A stretch of 64,000 nt of DNA. Source: Opitutia bacterium. GTDB taxonomy: Bacteria > Verrucomicrobiota > Verrucomicrobiia > Opitutales > Opitutaceae. Where the stretch lies: assembly GCA_016217545.1 (NCBI GenBank), contig JACRHT010000012.1, positions 1,116,001-1,180,000 on the forward strand. Direction: 5' to 3'. Position numbers and translations under genes: made by a program. Every line of letters starts with the position of its first letter. Position 1 is the first letter of the stretch. Below, piece after piece: positions 16,601 through 26,570 of this stretch. A model generated the notes under the pieces. The model was given only the letters and a program-made list of their open reading frames with translations. It did no database searches and was not told the DNA's origin.

Positions 16601-17469
16601 CCGAGAAGGGGCACCTGACGGAGGAAATTCCCCTCGCGGTCGACGATGGAAATGCCGCCGCTGAGAGTGATCAAGGCGCGGTGTCTGGCGGTAAGCTCCA
16701 CCACTCCGGTGAGGCGATGGACTTGGGTGAATTCCCCCAGCGCTGTCGGCGAGATCTGTTTCGATTGCGGACCAATCGACCGGAAGCCGCGGTTGGAAGC
16801 GCCAATCAGCTGACCGTCGCGTTCCTCCAGCCAGAATAGCCCCTTGTCGGGCAACTCGGCGGGTTTCGCGACCTGCTTCGGGCCGTCCTCGTCAATGCGA
16901 TAGAGGCCGCTTTCGAGGTGGTGAAACCAGAGCGCGTTGTTGAAGCGCACCGGAAAAAGCCGCACTGCGGTCGGATAGTTCCAGACGCGGAAACGCGAAC
17001 CGTCCCAGCGGAGAAGGCTGTTGCTCGTGACGAGATAGATGCCGCCGGCAGTCGGGTAGCAGGCCCAGACGGTGTGAAAATCGGCGGCCGAGGAAGGCAC
17101 CTTGTCGCGCAATGATACAACGTGCGGTGGCGCGGTGGGACTGAGCTCGATGTAACCGAAGTCGCCGACGCCACCCCACCAAAGCCGTCCCTCGTGATCG
17201 AAGTCCAAACGGGCGATCGCGAATCCGGTGAGGAGGGTGGACCAGGACTTGCCGTCGAAAGCCACGAGGCCTCCACTGCAACCGACGTATATGACTCCCG
17301 TATTCGGGTGCTGGGTGACAAAGTAGGCAGTTCCATGGTTGCCCATGTCGCGGGCCGTGAAGCGTTGCAGCAGCGGTTCGCCCCAAGCTACGTCGTTCCA
17401 CGCGGCATGAACGATCGGCGCGGAGGCGAACGCGAGGGCAAGCCACAGCCATGTGCGGAGGCGAAACAT
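13642..17469 (-). CDS. Hybrid histidine kinase with periplasmic two-component-regulator propeller, receiver and HPt domains
   Basis: This is a 1,275-residue membrane sensor. After a signal peptide (MFRLRTWLWLALAFASAPIV) comes a long periplasmic region of beta-propeller repeats (GVIYVGCSGGLVAFDG, GRLWWGGVGDFG, GAVWIGAINRLF, DTLWIGGEGGL), then a Y_Y_Y domain (REGDYTFAARAINPGG) and one transmembrane helix (WAYAAYAALFIAALLGAI). A HisKA domain has the phospho-His in MSHEIRNPMNG, and the HATPase domain shows QVLLNYVSNAIKYAP, DAGPGIP and GTGMGLAVC. A receiver domain (LALIVDDEDYN, VVFLDYDMPD) and a C-terminal HPt domain (SARAAHKLAGRFGF) follow. Similar propeller-kinases sense polysaccharide breakdown products in Bacteroidota. 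The ATG at 17469 is preferred to a GTG at 17517 because of the signal peptide. Confidence 0.9.
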   Translation of the reverse strand: MFRLRTWLWLALAFASAPIVHAAWNDVAWGEPLLQRFTARDMGNHGTAYFVTQHPNTGVIYVGCSGGLVAFDGKSWSTLLTGFAIARLDFDHEGRLWWGGVGDFGYIELSPTAPPHVVSLRDKVPSSAADFHTVWACYPTAGGIYLVTSNSLLRWDGSRFRVWNYPTAVRLFPVRFNNALWFHHLESGLYRIDEDGPKQVAKPAELPDKGLFWLEERDGQLIGASNRGFRSIGPQSKQISPTALGEFTQVHRLTGVVELTARHRALITLSGGISIVDREGNFLRQVPLLGDTQQPFLDRDGQLWVCNAFGLLRFDSAGAVARVPLAREDPQPSIGALAVDPHGAVWIGAINRLFRAAAGSAGLALENVPTTPNNFYTLSARSDGSAVVARFGGIDLARPNRTETICDLSGRSFTALLPLWNPDQFLAVHARGQVQLARDPVSGKWQSTEYQVSLGPVHTLAFDEAHDLWTASFWAPPRRFTWSDGRFVPADAPAVFRNSSGAPSAVIRREHDIIALANRTLFLLRPGREPAKLGSLPGTVSLAALSPDERRLYVVFTRSNSPVGFETGIAALDLSPTGEVQRLRDILVPGLQSIGGITRLAVTREGGTDTLWIGGEGGLMQARPEELPEWSKPSPPRVELAPPTPVDAVFSHDGRPKLRVSSPDITMRPALRFQVSFGPGSPEWGPPADETSFEYSNLREGDYTFAARAINPGGLVSEPVAISFTILPPWYRSVWAYAAYAALFIAALLGAIRIRERRIRARNLELEKQVAERTAELVQANAAKDDFLASMSHEIRNPMNGVVGLSAAIDISHLDEEGRYRFGLLRHCATHLASLLEDILDFSKLQSGTIELDPQPFSPAELLDAVSAITSPVSAAAGVKVEFALGPSVPPRLIGDARRIRQVLLNYVSNAIKYAPQGDIDVTVWARIVGEKNAVLTFAVSDAGPGIPLEEQERIFEKFERGAGARSNRIPGTGMGLAVCRRLATKMGGNAWVESAPGEGSTFFLSLELPIAAPVTLDNATQTIVDLPKLALIVDDEDYNLVALATMLERRGFQVLRAANADAALAALTQHPDVVFLDYDMPDTTGPALAKRIRQTTQQRQPLIIATTAYSTVEKRRECLAAGMDGFLSKPIGEERLGSALAEAIQSRSPGDARHFVLPSRDSFDPLENLQTLARQHAQTLEAELAEFSTAARAEFEELHAGLTAEDRQHSARAAHKLAGRFGFLHAAAAMKRALQLERLCQQGNWAAARPLATELTQDWTSLHDTLTRLNCEPA

Positions 17470-17623
17470 GGGGAAAATGTGGGCGCAGAATGCCGCGACG
17501 GCCAATCGGAGAAACACCTAAATTCAGGCGTTGGAGGCGGGAATGAGAGCGCCGATGGCACCTCACAGCAGGCTAATTCCGCACGTCAGTTACTGAGCGC
17601 GATCACAGTAACATCCGCCCGCC

Positions 17624-17791
17624 ATGAAAAAACTCCACCGTTTCATTCTCGGGCTGGTCACCAGCCTCCTTTTATCGGCCGGTTTCGTTCGCGCGGCCGA
17701 AGTCACCTCCGGCACGCCCGCCGTCATCCAATCCCCCGCGCCGTTGCTGCCCGATCTCCCGTGCGAAGTCACGTCGTGCAACATCCTCTGA
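17624..17791 (+). CDS. Small signal-peptide-bearing peptide, candidate YcaO substrate (RiPP precursor)
   Basis: This 55-codon gene encodes a peptide with a typical Sec signal (MKKLHRFILGLVTSLLLSAG, then FVRA-AE as a plausible signal peptidase I site). A mature part of about 31 residues remains, ending LLPDLPCEVTSCNIL. The motif EVTS occurs twice (EVTSGTP and CEVTSC), and the tail has two Cys four residues apart with Thr and Ser between, the residue types YcaO enzymes cyclise or thioamidate. The stop codon is 9 bp before the YcaO-like start, so the two are surely one transcript. No strong Shine-Dalgarno is seen. Whether it is a RiPP precursor, or merely a small exported protein needed by the enzyme, is inference. 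Confidence 0.65.
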   Translation: MKKLHRFILGLVTSLLLSAGFVRAAEVTSGTPAVIQSPAPLLPDLPCEVTSCNIL

Positions 17792-17800
17792 TTCGGTTCC

Positions 17801-18691
17801 ATGTTCAACTTCGCTGCTTTTCGTTACCGAGAGGTGATGGCCCCCGAAGGCGGGCCGATCGAGCGGGTCGTATGCGCTGAGACGCCGGTGCTCGGGGCGC
17901 GTTGGTTTGCGGCCAACGCGCACCTGAAGCCTGAACTCAAATCGAACACGTGGAAGCGCCAGGTGTTCGGGAACGCCAACGGCAGCGGCACGGATCGCTC
18001 GCCGCTGGTCGCGCGCTTCAAGGCCATCTCGGAGGCGATGGAGCGCTGGGCGCACTGGCAGACGTTCCGCAGCGGCGAGGGCGCGCGCTACGGTTTCGAC
18101 GTCGATCCGTCGAGCAACGGCATGGCGGCGTTTCCGGGCCTGTTTGCCCGTCAAGCGCGGCATGGCGCGCTGATGGAAGCGGCGGAACGGTTCAATTTGA
18201 TGAACTGGTGGGAGGGCAGGCTGCTGGCCCATCCCGTGAACTCGCCGCGGCCGGACGTGCAGGCTTTCGCGATCGAGTCGGAAGCGCCCGGCGTGACGGT
18301 GGTGCTGCACCGCCGGAGCGATCGCGGCCATCACGCCTACGGGCATGCGTCGGCCGATACCGTCGAGGCTGCGTGTTGGAAGGCCGCCGTCGAACTCGAG
18401 CGGCACGATGCGGTGGTGGGTTACTACGTCTTGGCGGGGCACGCGTCGCACGAGCGTGATGCGATGCATCCTATCGAGCAGCGCAGTCTGTTTTTCGCCT
18501 CGGACGCGGGCTACGATCTCTTCTCGTCTCGCGTCTGCGCGGGCCTCAGTGGCACGCGCGCCAAACCGCGCCTGGTGTTCGACGGGGTGGTGCCGGGGCC
18601 TTGGCAGGGCTACGCGCACGTCTGGCGTGTGTTGTTCGAGCCGCCGAGCCTGCGCTTCCTGTCGCGCGAAGTGGAATACTTCCTCTGGTGA
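17801..18691 (+). CDS. YcaO-like protein (short, stand-alone)
   Basis: This 296-residue protein keeps the YcaO layout. A first ATP-binding segment reads SPLVARFKAISEAMERWAHW (family ...ASALGEAxERY), a second reads GMAAFPG...ALMEAAERFNLMNWW (family GLAAG...ALxExxERDAxxxWW), and a third reads YGHASADTVEAACWKAAVELE. YcaO enzymes use ATP to activate peptide amides, making azolines or thioamides. This copy is shorter than the usual 400 or more residues and lacks the Pro-rich C-terminus of azoline cyclodehydratases, ending LRFLSREVEYFLW. Ser of the first motif and Asp of the second are replaced (Lys, Phe), so activity is uncertain. No E1-like, TfuA, protease or transporter gene is adjacent. ATG 17801 follows the peptide gene by 9 bp. 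Confidence 0.75.
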   Translation: MFNFAAFRYREVMAPEGGPIERVVCAETPVLGARWFAANAHLKPELKSNTWKRQVFGNANGSGTDRSPLVARFKAISEAMERWAHWQTFRSGEGARYGFDVDPSSNGMAAFPGLFARQARHGALMEAAERFNLMNWWEGRLLAHPVNSPRPDVQAFAIESEAPGVTVVLHRRSDRGHHAYGHASADTVEAACWKAAVELERHDAVVGYYVLAGHASHERDAMHPIEQRSLFFASDAGYDLFSSRVCAGLSGTRAKPRLVFDGVVPGPWQGYAHVWRVLFEPPSLRFLSREVEYFLW

Positions 18692-18757
18692 ACGCGGACC
18701 TCGAGTGAGGGCCCGCTTGCTCGGAGCTGGCGTGCCAGCCGGAGCCTTGGCGGAGAC

Positions 18758-18831
18758 TGGTGCGGGCAGACGGAATCGAACCGACGATACCTGTTTGGAA
18801 GACAGGAGTTTTACCACTAAACTATGCCCGC
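18758..18831 (-). tRNA. tRNA-Gly (anticodon TCC)
   Basis: On the minus strand the acceptor stem GCGGGCA/TGCCCGC closes a normal cloverleaf. The anticodon stem-loop is CCTGT-CTTCCAA-ACAGG (anticodon TCC, reading GGA/GGG), and the T-arm is GTCGGTTCGATTCCGTC. Discriminator A and CCA are encoded. It is convergent with the YcaO-like gene. Confidence 0.95.
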
Positions 18832-18947
18832 GAAGGCGTGGGCGTGAGAGTGGCGCGGGCGAACCGTCATTCAAGCTTTAGTTAAACTCGGCTGCACCCG
18901 CGAATGGGGTTGCGAGCGTAAAATCGTTGCGCTTAAACGCCCACACC

Positions 18948-20087
18948 ATGGCAACTCCCGCGGCCGCCAAACCGAAGTCGAGCGTTCAACAGGCCCAAGC
19001 CCTGGCCAAACAGAAGGCCCTCGAGAAGAAATCGAAGACTTACAAGCTGGGGCTCGGGGAACTCGCCATCTTCACCAGCCAGCTCGCGTCGCTGCTCCAA
19101 GCCGGCCTGCCGCTCGTGTCGTGTCTCGAGGCGTTGCAGGACCAGACGGAGGATCAGGTTTTCCGCATCGTCATCCGCGACGTGCGCAACGACATCGCGA
19201 CGGGCACATCGTTTTCCGCCGCAGTGAAGAAATTCCCGAACTCGTTCAATTCGCTCTTCGTCTCGATGGTCGAGGCGGGCGAGGCCTCCGGCGGCCTCGC
19301 GGAAATTCTGGCCAAGGTCGCGGCGTATTTCGAATCCACCGTGAAGCTGACCAAGAAGGTGAAGTCGGCCATGACTTACCCGATCGCGGTCATCGGCCTC
19401 GCCGTCGCGCTCGTGAACGTGCTGCTCATCTTCGTCATTCCGGTGTTCGCAGACATGTTCAAGGACTTCGGCGCCAAGCTCCCCGCGCCGACGCAGATGC
19501 TGATCGATCTCTCGAACTTCCTGAAAACCTGGTGGTGGGCGATCCTGTTGGGCGCCTACGGCGCCTTCACGCTGTTGAAGAAATACACCGCCACGCCGGC
19601 CGGCCGGCGCCAGAAGGACAACTTCCTCGTGCGCGCGCCGATCTTCGGCAACCTGGTGCACAAGATCGCACTCTCGCGCTTCTGCCGCACTTACGCGACG
19701 CTCATGCGTTCCGGCGTGCCGATCCTGCGCACGCTCGAGATCGTCTCCTCGGCCTCCGGCATGTGCCAGGTGGAGGACGCGTGCGTCGAGATCGCGAAGC
19801 ACGTGTCGCAAGGCGGGCAAGTCTCCGAAGTGATGGCGGCGAATCCGTTTTTCCCGCCGATGATGAAGCACATGGTCAAGGCCGGCGAATCCACCGGCAA
19901 CGTCGACGGCATGATGAACAAGATCGCCGATTTCTACGACACCGAGTGCGACGCCACGGTGGCCGCGCTCACGTCGCTGATCGAGCCGATGCTCATCGTG
20001 TTCCTCGGCATCGTGGTCGGCGGCATCGTCATGGCGATGTTCCTCCCGATCTTCCAACTCGGTGCGGTCGCCGGCGGCCAAGGCTGA
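18948..20087 (+). CDS. Type II secretion / type IV pilus inner-membrane platform protein (GspF/PilC family)
   Basis: This is a 379-residue polytopic inner-membrane protein. It has two copies of the T2SF domain: one near residues 40-165 (FTSQLASLLQAGLPLVSCLEALQDQ) and a second near 245-370 (FCRTYATLMRSGVPILRTLEIV). Hydrophobic helices follow at about 150-175, 195-215 and 350-372 (MLIVFLGIVVGGIVMAMFLP). The Ala/Lys-rich N-terminus (residues 2-35) is cytoplasmic. It would link the assembly ATPase to the pseudopilus or pilus. No other secretion or pilus gene is near, so the system it serves cannot be named. ATG 18948 was chosen at the family start. Confidence 0.9.
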   Translation: MATPAAAKPKSSVQQAQALAKQKALEKKSKTYKLGLGELAIFTSQLASLLQAGLPLVSCLEALQDQTEDQVFRIVIRDVRNDIATGTSFSAAVKKFPNSFNSLFVSMVEAGEASGGLAEILAKVAAYFESTVKLTKKVKSAMTYPIAVIGLAVALVNVLLIFVIPVFADMFKDFGAKLPAPTQMLIDLSNFLKTWWWAILLGAYGAFTLLKKYTATPAGRRQKDNFLVRAPIFGNLVHKIALSRFCRTYATLMRSGVPILRTLEIVSSASGMCQVEDACVEIAKHVSQGGQVSEVMAANPFFPPMMKHMVKAGESTGNVDGMMNKIADFYDTECDATVAALTSLIEPMLIVFLGIVVGGIVMAMFLPIFQLGAVAGGQG

Positions 20088-20118
20088 CGTCGCCGTCGCC
20101 TTACGCGATTTTCCATTC

Positions 20119-20146
20119 GGCGCCCGGCGAAACCGGGCGCCTTTTT
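20119..20146 (+). terminator. Rho-independent terminator after the GspF/PilC gene
   Basis: A perfect stem GGCGCCCGG/CCGGGCGCC with loop CGAAA is followed by TTTTT, 31 bp after the stop codon. Confidence 0.85.
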
Positions 20147-20290
20147 CGCGCCGCGCGAAGCCGTCATGCAGCGAACCGCAGCGACGGAGAAACGTTTCTA
20201 AACACTTCGTTTACCGGTTCCGCGCCGGTTGACCGAAACCCGCTTGCGTGCACCGTGGGCGCTCCGCAAAGTCACGGACCCTTCAGCCCC

Positions 20291-21553
20291 ATGCCTTCCA
20301 TTCTGATCGTCGACGACCTCATCTCGATTCACGAGATGCTCGAGGCCGTCATCCAGCCGACCGGCTTCGCGACCTCGTTCGCGACCGACGGCGAGAAGGC
20401 GATGGTGCGCTACAAGGCCGAGAAATTCGATCTCGTGCTGGCCGACATCGACATGAAGCCGATGGACGGCATCACGTTGCTCAAACAGCTGAAGCAATAC
20501 GACCCGGCCGCCGTCGTCATCATCATGACGGCCTACGCCAGCACCGAGAGCGCGATCCAGGCGCTGAAATTCGGCGCGTTCGATTACCTCCAGAAACCTT
20601 TCCGCGTCGACGAACTCATCCAAACCCTCAAGCGCGGCGTGGAGTTCAAACGCGTCGTCACCGAGCGCGAGGCCGCGCGCGGCACCGGCGTCGGCGCCGT
20701 CCAAGCGGGTGACTTCGACGCGCGCCTCGTCGGCTCCAGCGCCAAGATCAAGCGCCTCGTCACCCAGCTCAAGAAACTCGCCACCGCGCACGCTCCCGTG
20801 CTCGTCAGCGGCGAACTCGGCAGCGGGCACGAGATCGCGGCCGAGTTGCTGCACCTCGCCGGCTCGCCCGCGGGCAGCCCGTTGATCAGCATCGACTGCA
20901 AGCTCCTCGACGCCGCCACGCTGCACGATGGCCTGCTCGGCACCGAAGGCACCGGCGGCAAATGGGTGCAGCAAGCCAAAGGCGGCACCCTCGTGCTCCA
21001 GCACATCCAGTGCCTCGCGCCGGAGTCGCAGGAAAAGCTCGTTTCCGTCCTTCGCACCCACGCCCCGCATGTCCGTGTGATCTGCACCTCGGAGGTCGAC
21101 CTCGAAAAGCTCACCGAGGAAGGCGGGTTCAACGAAGAGTTGTTCTACCGCATCGCAGCGCTGCCTGTGCATATGCCGGCCCTGCGCGAGCGGACCGAGG
21201 ACATCCCGCTGCTCCTCAAGGACGTCGCGGCGAAGGCCGCCAACCCGCAATTCGACGCACGCCAGATCGAGTTCACCGACGACGCCCTCGCGACCCTCAA
21301 GGCCTACCGCTGGCCGGGCAATTTGGTCGAGTTCACGCAGGTCGTGTCGCAGGTGATCTCGGCCGCCGAGGCGCGCGTGATCACTTCGGCCCAGTTGCCG
21401 CTCCGCGTGCATGACCTCAAGGATTGGCCCGCGCTCTCGGATTATCTGGCGGGGCAGGAAAAACAGTATGTCGCCCGCGTGCTCCATGCCTGCGGCGGCG
21501 ACAAAGCCAAGGCCGCCAAGGTTCTAGGCATTGATCCGACGAGGCTGGTCTGA
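20291..21553 (+). CDS. Response regulator with degenerate NtrC-type AAA+ domain
   Basis: This is a 420-residue protein. The receiver domain (about 3-115) is intact: ILIVDDLISIHEML, phospho-acceptor Asp52 in LVLADIDMKPMDG, and TAYAS...FDYLQKPF. The following domain has the shape of a sigma-54 activator AAA+ module (arginine-finger region ELFYRIAALPVHMPALRERTEDIPLL; WPGN). Its working residues are gone, however. Walker A reads GELGSGHE (174-181, His for Lys), the Walker B region reads GGTLVLQHI instead of GGTLFLDEI, and no GAFTGA loop is present. The C-terminal Fis-like helix-turn-helix stops early (KAAKVLGIDPTRLV). It is therefore probably an ATP-independent regulator or scaffold rather than a sigma-54 activator. 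A terminator separates it from the PilC-like gene. Confidence 0.82.
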   Translation: MPSILIVDDLISIHEMLEAVIQPTGFATSFATDGEKAMVRYKAEKFDLVLADIDMKPMDGITLLKQLKQYDPAAVVIIMTAYASTESAIQALKFGAFDYLQKPFRVDELIQTLKRGVEFKRVVTEREAARGTGVGAVQAGDFDARLVGSSAKIKRLVTQLKKLATAHAPVLVSGELGSGHEIAAELLHLAGSPAGSPLISIDCKLLDAATLHDGLLGTEGTGGKWVQQAKGGTLVLQHIQCLAPESQEKLVSVLRTHAPHVRVICTSEVDLEKLTEEGGFNEELFYRIAALPVHMPALRERTEDIPLLLKDVAAKAANPQFDARQIEFTDDALATLKAYRWPGNLVEFTQVVSQVISAAEARVITSAQLPLRVHDLKDWPALSDYLAGQEKQYVARVLHACGGDKAKAAKVLGIDPTRLV

Positions 21554-21560
21554 GCGCTTC

Positions 21561-21613
21561 GGAAGACGGAAGACGGACGACTGAGGACGGAAGGCAGAGG
21601 GCAGAGGAGAACA
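21561..21613. repeat. Purine-rich GGAAGACGGA-type repeat upstream of carB
   Basis: A run built from GGAAGACGGA, AGACGGACGACTGAGGACGG and AGGCAGAGGGCAGAGGAG begins just after the stop of the response regulator. A pyrimidine-rich counterpart (CTCTCCGTCCCCCGTATTCC, GCTGTCCTCCGTGCGCC) lies at about 21703-21748 in the same gap. The same type recurs at 25097-25156 and, inverted, at 26463-26525. Confidence 0.6.
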
Positions 21614-21826
21614 GGCGGCCAACGCGCCAAGGTTCGCTGCGACGTCGTTGACCGCGGATCTTCCGCAGTTTGCGCAGTTTTTCGCACCTTGCTGCATCGG
21701 TCTTAGCTCTCCGTCCCCCGTATTCCGTGCGCTGTCCTCCGTGCGCCGCACGGTATGCCGCGGGCTTGAGCTTTTCCCTCTTGCCGCGCCCAAACCCGGT
21801 CCCAACCTTCGCCGAAATCTGCGCTC

Positions 21827-25093
<3,267 letters not shown>

Positions 25094-25096
25094 TGC

Positions 25097-25156
25097 GTGG
25101 AGGACGGATTCCGGAAGACAGAGGACGGAGAACTGAGGACCGAGGACGGAACGCTG
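25097..25156. repeat. Purine-rich GGAAGACAGAGGACGG-type repeat downstream of carB
   Basis: The run GTGGAGGACGGATTCCGGAA, GACAGAGGACGGAGAACTGA, GGACCGAGGACGGAACGCTG follows the carB stop by a few bases. It matches the style of the run upstream of carB (21561-21613). Confidence 0.6.
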
Positions 25157-25360
25157 AGCCCGGACACGCGCTTGCGGATCGGCCATGGCGTTCACCGGCG
25201 GGCGGAAACTGGCGTTACGATGCGACGTTAGCCGCGTGAGGTGGTCGCCGCCGTCCCGGTGGCGACGCGAACGCGGCAGGTGCAATGCTGCTCCTTGGCG
25301 TCGCCGGGGACGTCGACGCCCACCTTGCCGGTGCGCTTTTTTGCGGGGCAATCTGCGGCG
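25157..25360. other. Intergenic stretch between carB and purU
   Basis: About 200 bases with no supported gene lie between two repeats. Open frames here show no family similarity. Nothing else is recognisable except the short run GCGCTTTTTTGCGGGG near 25333. Confidence 0.4.
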
Positions 25361-25437
25361 GGTAGGGGCCGTTGCCCTCAACGGCCCTTTGCTTGCGCGC
25401 GTGATCCTCGAAGGTGCTTGAGAGCAAGCGCCCCTAC
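25361..25437. repeat. Palindromic repeat GGTAGGGGC/GCCCCTACC, copy upstream of purU
   Basis: The ends GGTAGGGGC and GCGCCCCTACC flank the inner hairpin GGCCGTTGCCCTCAACGGCC and a second half GTGCTTGAGAGCAAGCGC. It is preceded by CGGCG, as is the second copy at 26366-26446; both have the same orientation and bracket purU. Confidence 0.75.
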
Positions 25438-25505
25438 CATCGTCCACCTACGCATGACACGCGCGCTGCTCCCCAACGTGCGTGCGCTCGTCTAGCTTTG
25501 CCGCA

Positions 25506-26333
25506 ATGTCCGCCGAAAATCCGCTCACGCTCGTCGCCTTGCTGCACGGTCCCGATCAACGCGGCCTCGTCGCGCGAGCCTCGGGTTGGATATTCCAGCG
25601 CGGCGGAAACATTCTCCACGCCGACCAACATCGCGACGAGGACGAGGGCATCTTCTTCCAGCGCATCGAATGGGTGCCTCCGGCCGGGGCGAAGCCCGCT
25701 GCCGAGGAAAAGGCGTTTCTCGCCTACGCGCGCGACGAGCTGGGCATGAGCGCCCGCGTCTCCGACTCTGCGCATCGTCCGCGCTTGGTGCTCTTCGTGT
25801 CGAAGGCCGAGCATTGCTTTCACGACATCGTGCTCCGCTGGCGCGCGGGCGAATTTCCCTGCGAGATTGTCGGGGTCGCCTCCAACCACCGCGACCTCGC
25901 CGCCGCGGCGCGCGGTTACGGGTTGAAGTTCTTCCACCTGCCGGTCACGGCCGATACGAAGACGGAGGCCGAGGCGCGCCAGCTCGCGTTGCTGCGCCGC
26001 CTGAAAGCCGACGTCGTCGTGCTCGCGCGCTACATGCAGGTGCTCTCGGCAGACTTTCTCGCGGCGTTCGCGAAGCCGGTGATCAACATCCATCACTCGT
26101 TCCTGCCGGCCTTCGCCGGCGGTCGGCCGTATCACCAGGCGCACGAGCGCGGCGTTAAGCTCATCGGCGCCACGGCGCATTACGCGACCGCCGTGCTCGA
26201 CGACGGGCCGATCATCCATCAGGACGTCGCGCGCGTGACGCACCGCCACGGCGTCGAGGACCTCATCCGCAAGGGCCGCGACCTCGAGAACCGCGTCCTC
26301 GTCTTCGGGCGCAAGACGGTCGTCTTCGACTGA
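25506..26333 (+). CDS. purU: Formyltetrahydrofolate deformylase
   Basis: This is a 275-residue cytoplasmic hydrolase of 10-formyl-tetrahydrofolate, which yields formate and tetrahydrofolate and balances one-carbon pools. An N-terminal ACT domain (LVALLHGPDQRGLVARASGW) precedes the formyltransferase-fold domain. Catalytic residues are seen in VINIHHSFLPAF (Asn, His) and in GATAHYATAVLDDGPIIHQD (His, Asp). The ATG at 25506 gives the family N-terminus MSAENPLTLV; an upstream ATG at 25482 would add eight residues. It is bracketed by two direct copies of a roughly 80-bp palindromic repeat. Confidence 0.95.
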   Translation: MSAENPLTLVALLHGPDQRGLVARASGWIFQRGGNILHADQHRDEDEGIFFQRIEWVPPAGAKPAAEEKAFLAYARDELGMSARVSDSAHRPRLVLFVSKAEHCFHDIVLRWRAGEFPCEIVGVASNHRDLAAAARGYGLKFFHLPVTADTKTEAEARQLALLRRLKADVVVLARYMQVLSADFLAAFAKPVINIHHSFLPAFAGGRPYHQAHERGVKLIGATAHYATAVLDDGPIIHQDVARVTHRHGVEDLIRKGRDLENRVLVFGRKTVVFD

Positions 26334-26365
26334 GTCACGCGAAACGCGACGCGAACGTTGCGGCG

Positions 26366-26446
26366 GGTAGGGGCGGTTGCCCCAACCGCCCGTCGTCCGC
26401 GGTCCGTGAGATCACGCAAGGGCGCTTGAGGGCAAGCGCCCCTACC
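26366..26446. repeat. Palindromic repeat GGTAGGGGC/GCCCCTACC, copy downstream of purU
   Basis: A second copy with the ends GGTAGGGGCGGTTGCCCC and AAGCGCCCCTACC, inner hairpin GGGCGGTTGCCCCAACCGCCC and second half GCGCTTGAGGGCAAGCGC. It begins 32 bp after the purU stop and is followed by the pyrimidine-rich run at 26463-26525. Confidence 0.75.
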
Positions 26447-26462
26447 GGTGGCCGCAGCTACG

Positions 26463-26525
26463 CGGTTCCAGGTATTCCGTCCTCTGTCTTCGGTCCTCCG
26501 TCCTCTGCAATCCGCCCTCCGATTC
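26463..26525. repeat. Pyrimidine-rich CCGTCCTCTGTCTTC repeat
   Basis: The run GGTATTCCGTCCTCTGTCTT, CGGTCCTCCGTCCTCTGCAA, TCCGCCCTCCGATTCC is the complement-strand form of the purine-rich runs beside carB. Confidence 0.55.
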
Positions 26526-26570
26526 CGGGCTTGAGCGCGTTCGTGGCGTTCCCCATGTTGCGCGATTCCC

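Noticed and set aside
17672-18874. 400-codon minus-strand frame opposite the YcaO-like gene
   Set aside because: Arg-rich shadow that also runs through the tRNA-Gly gene.
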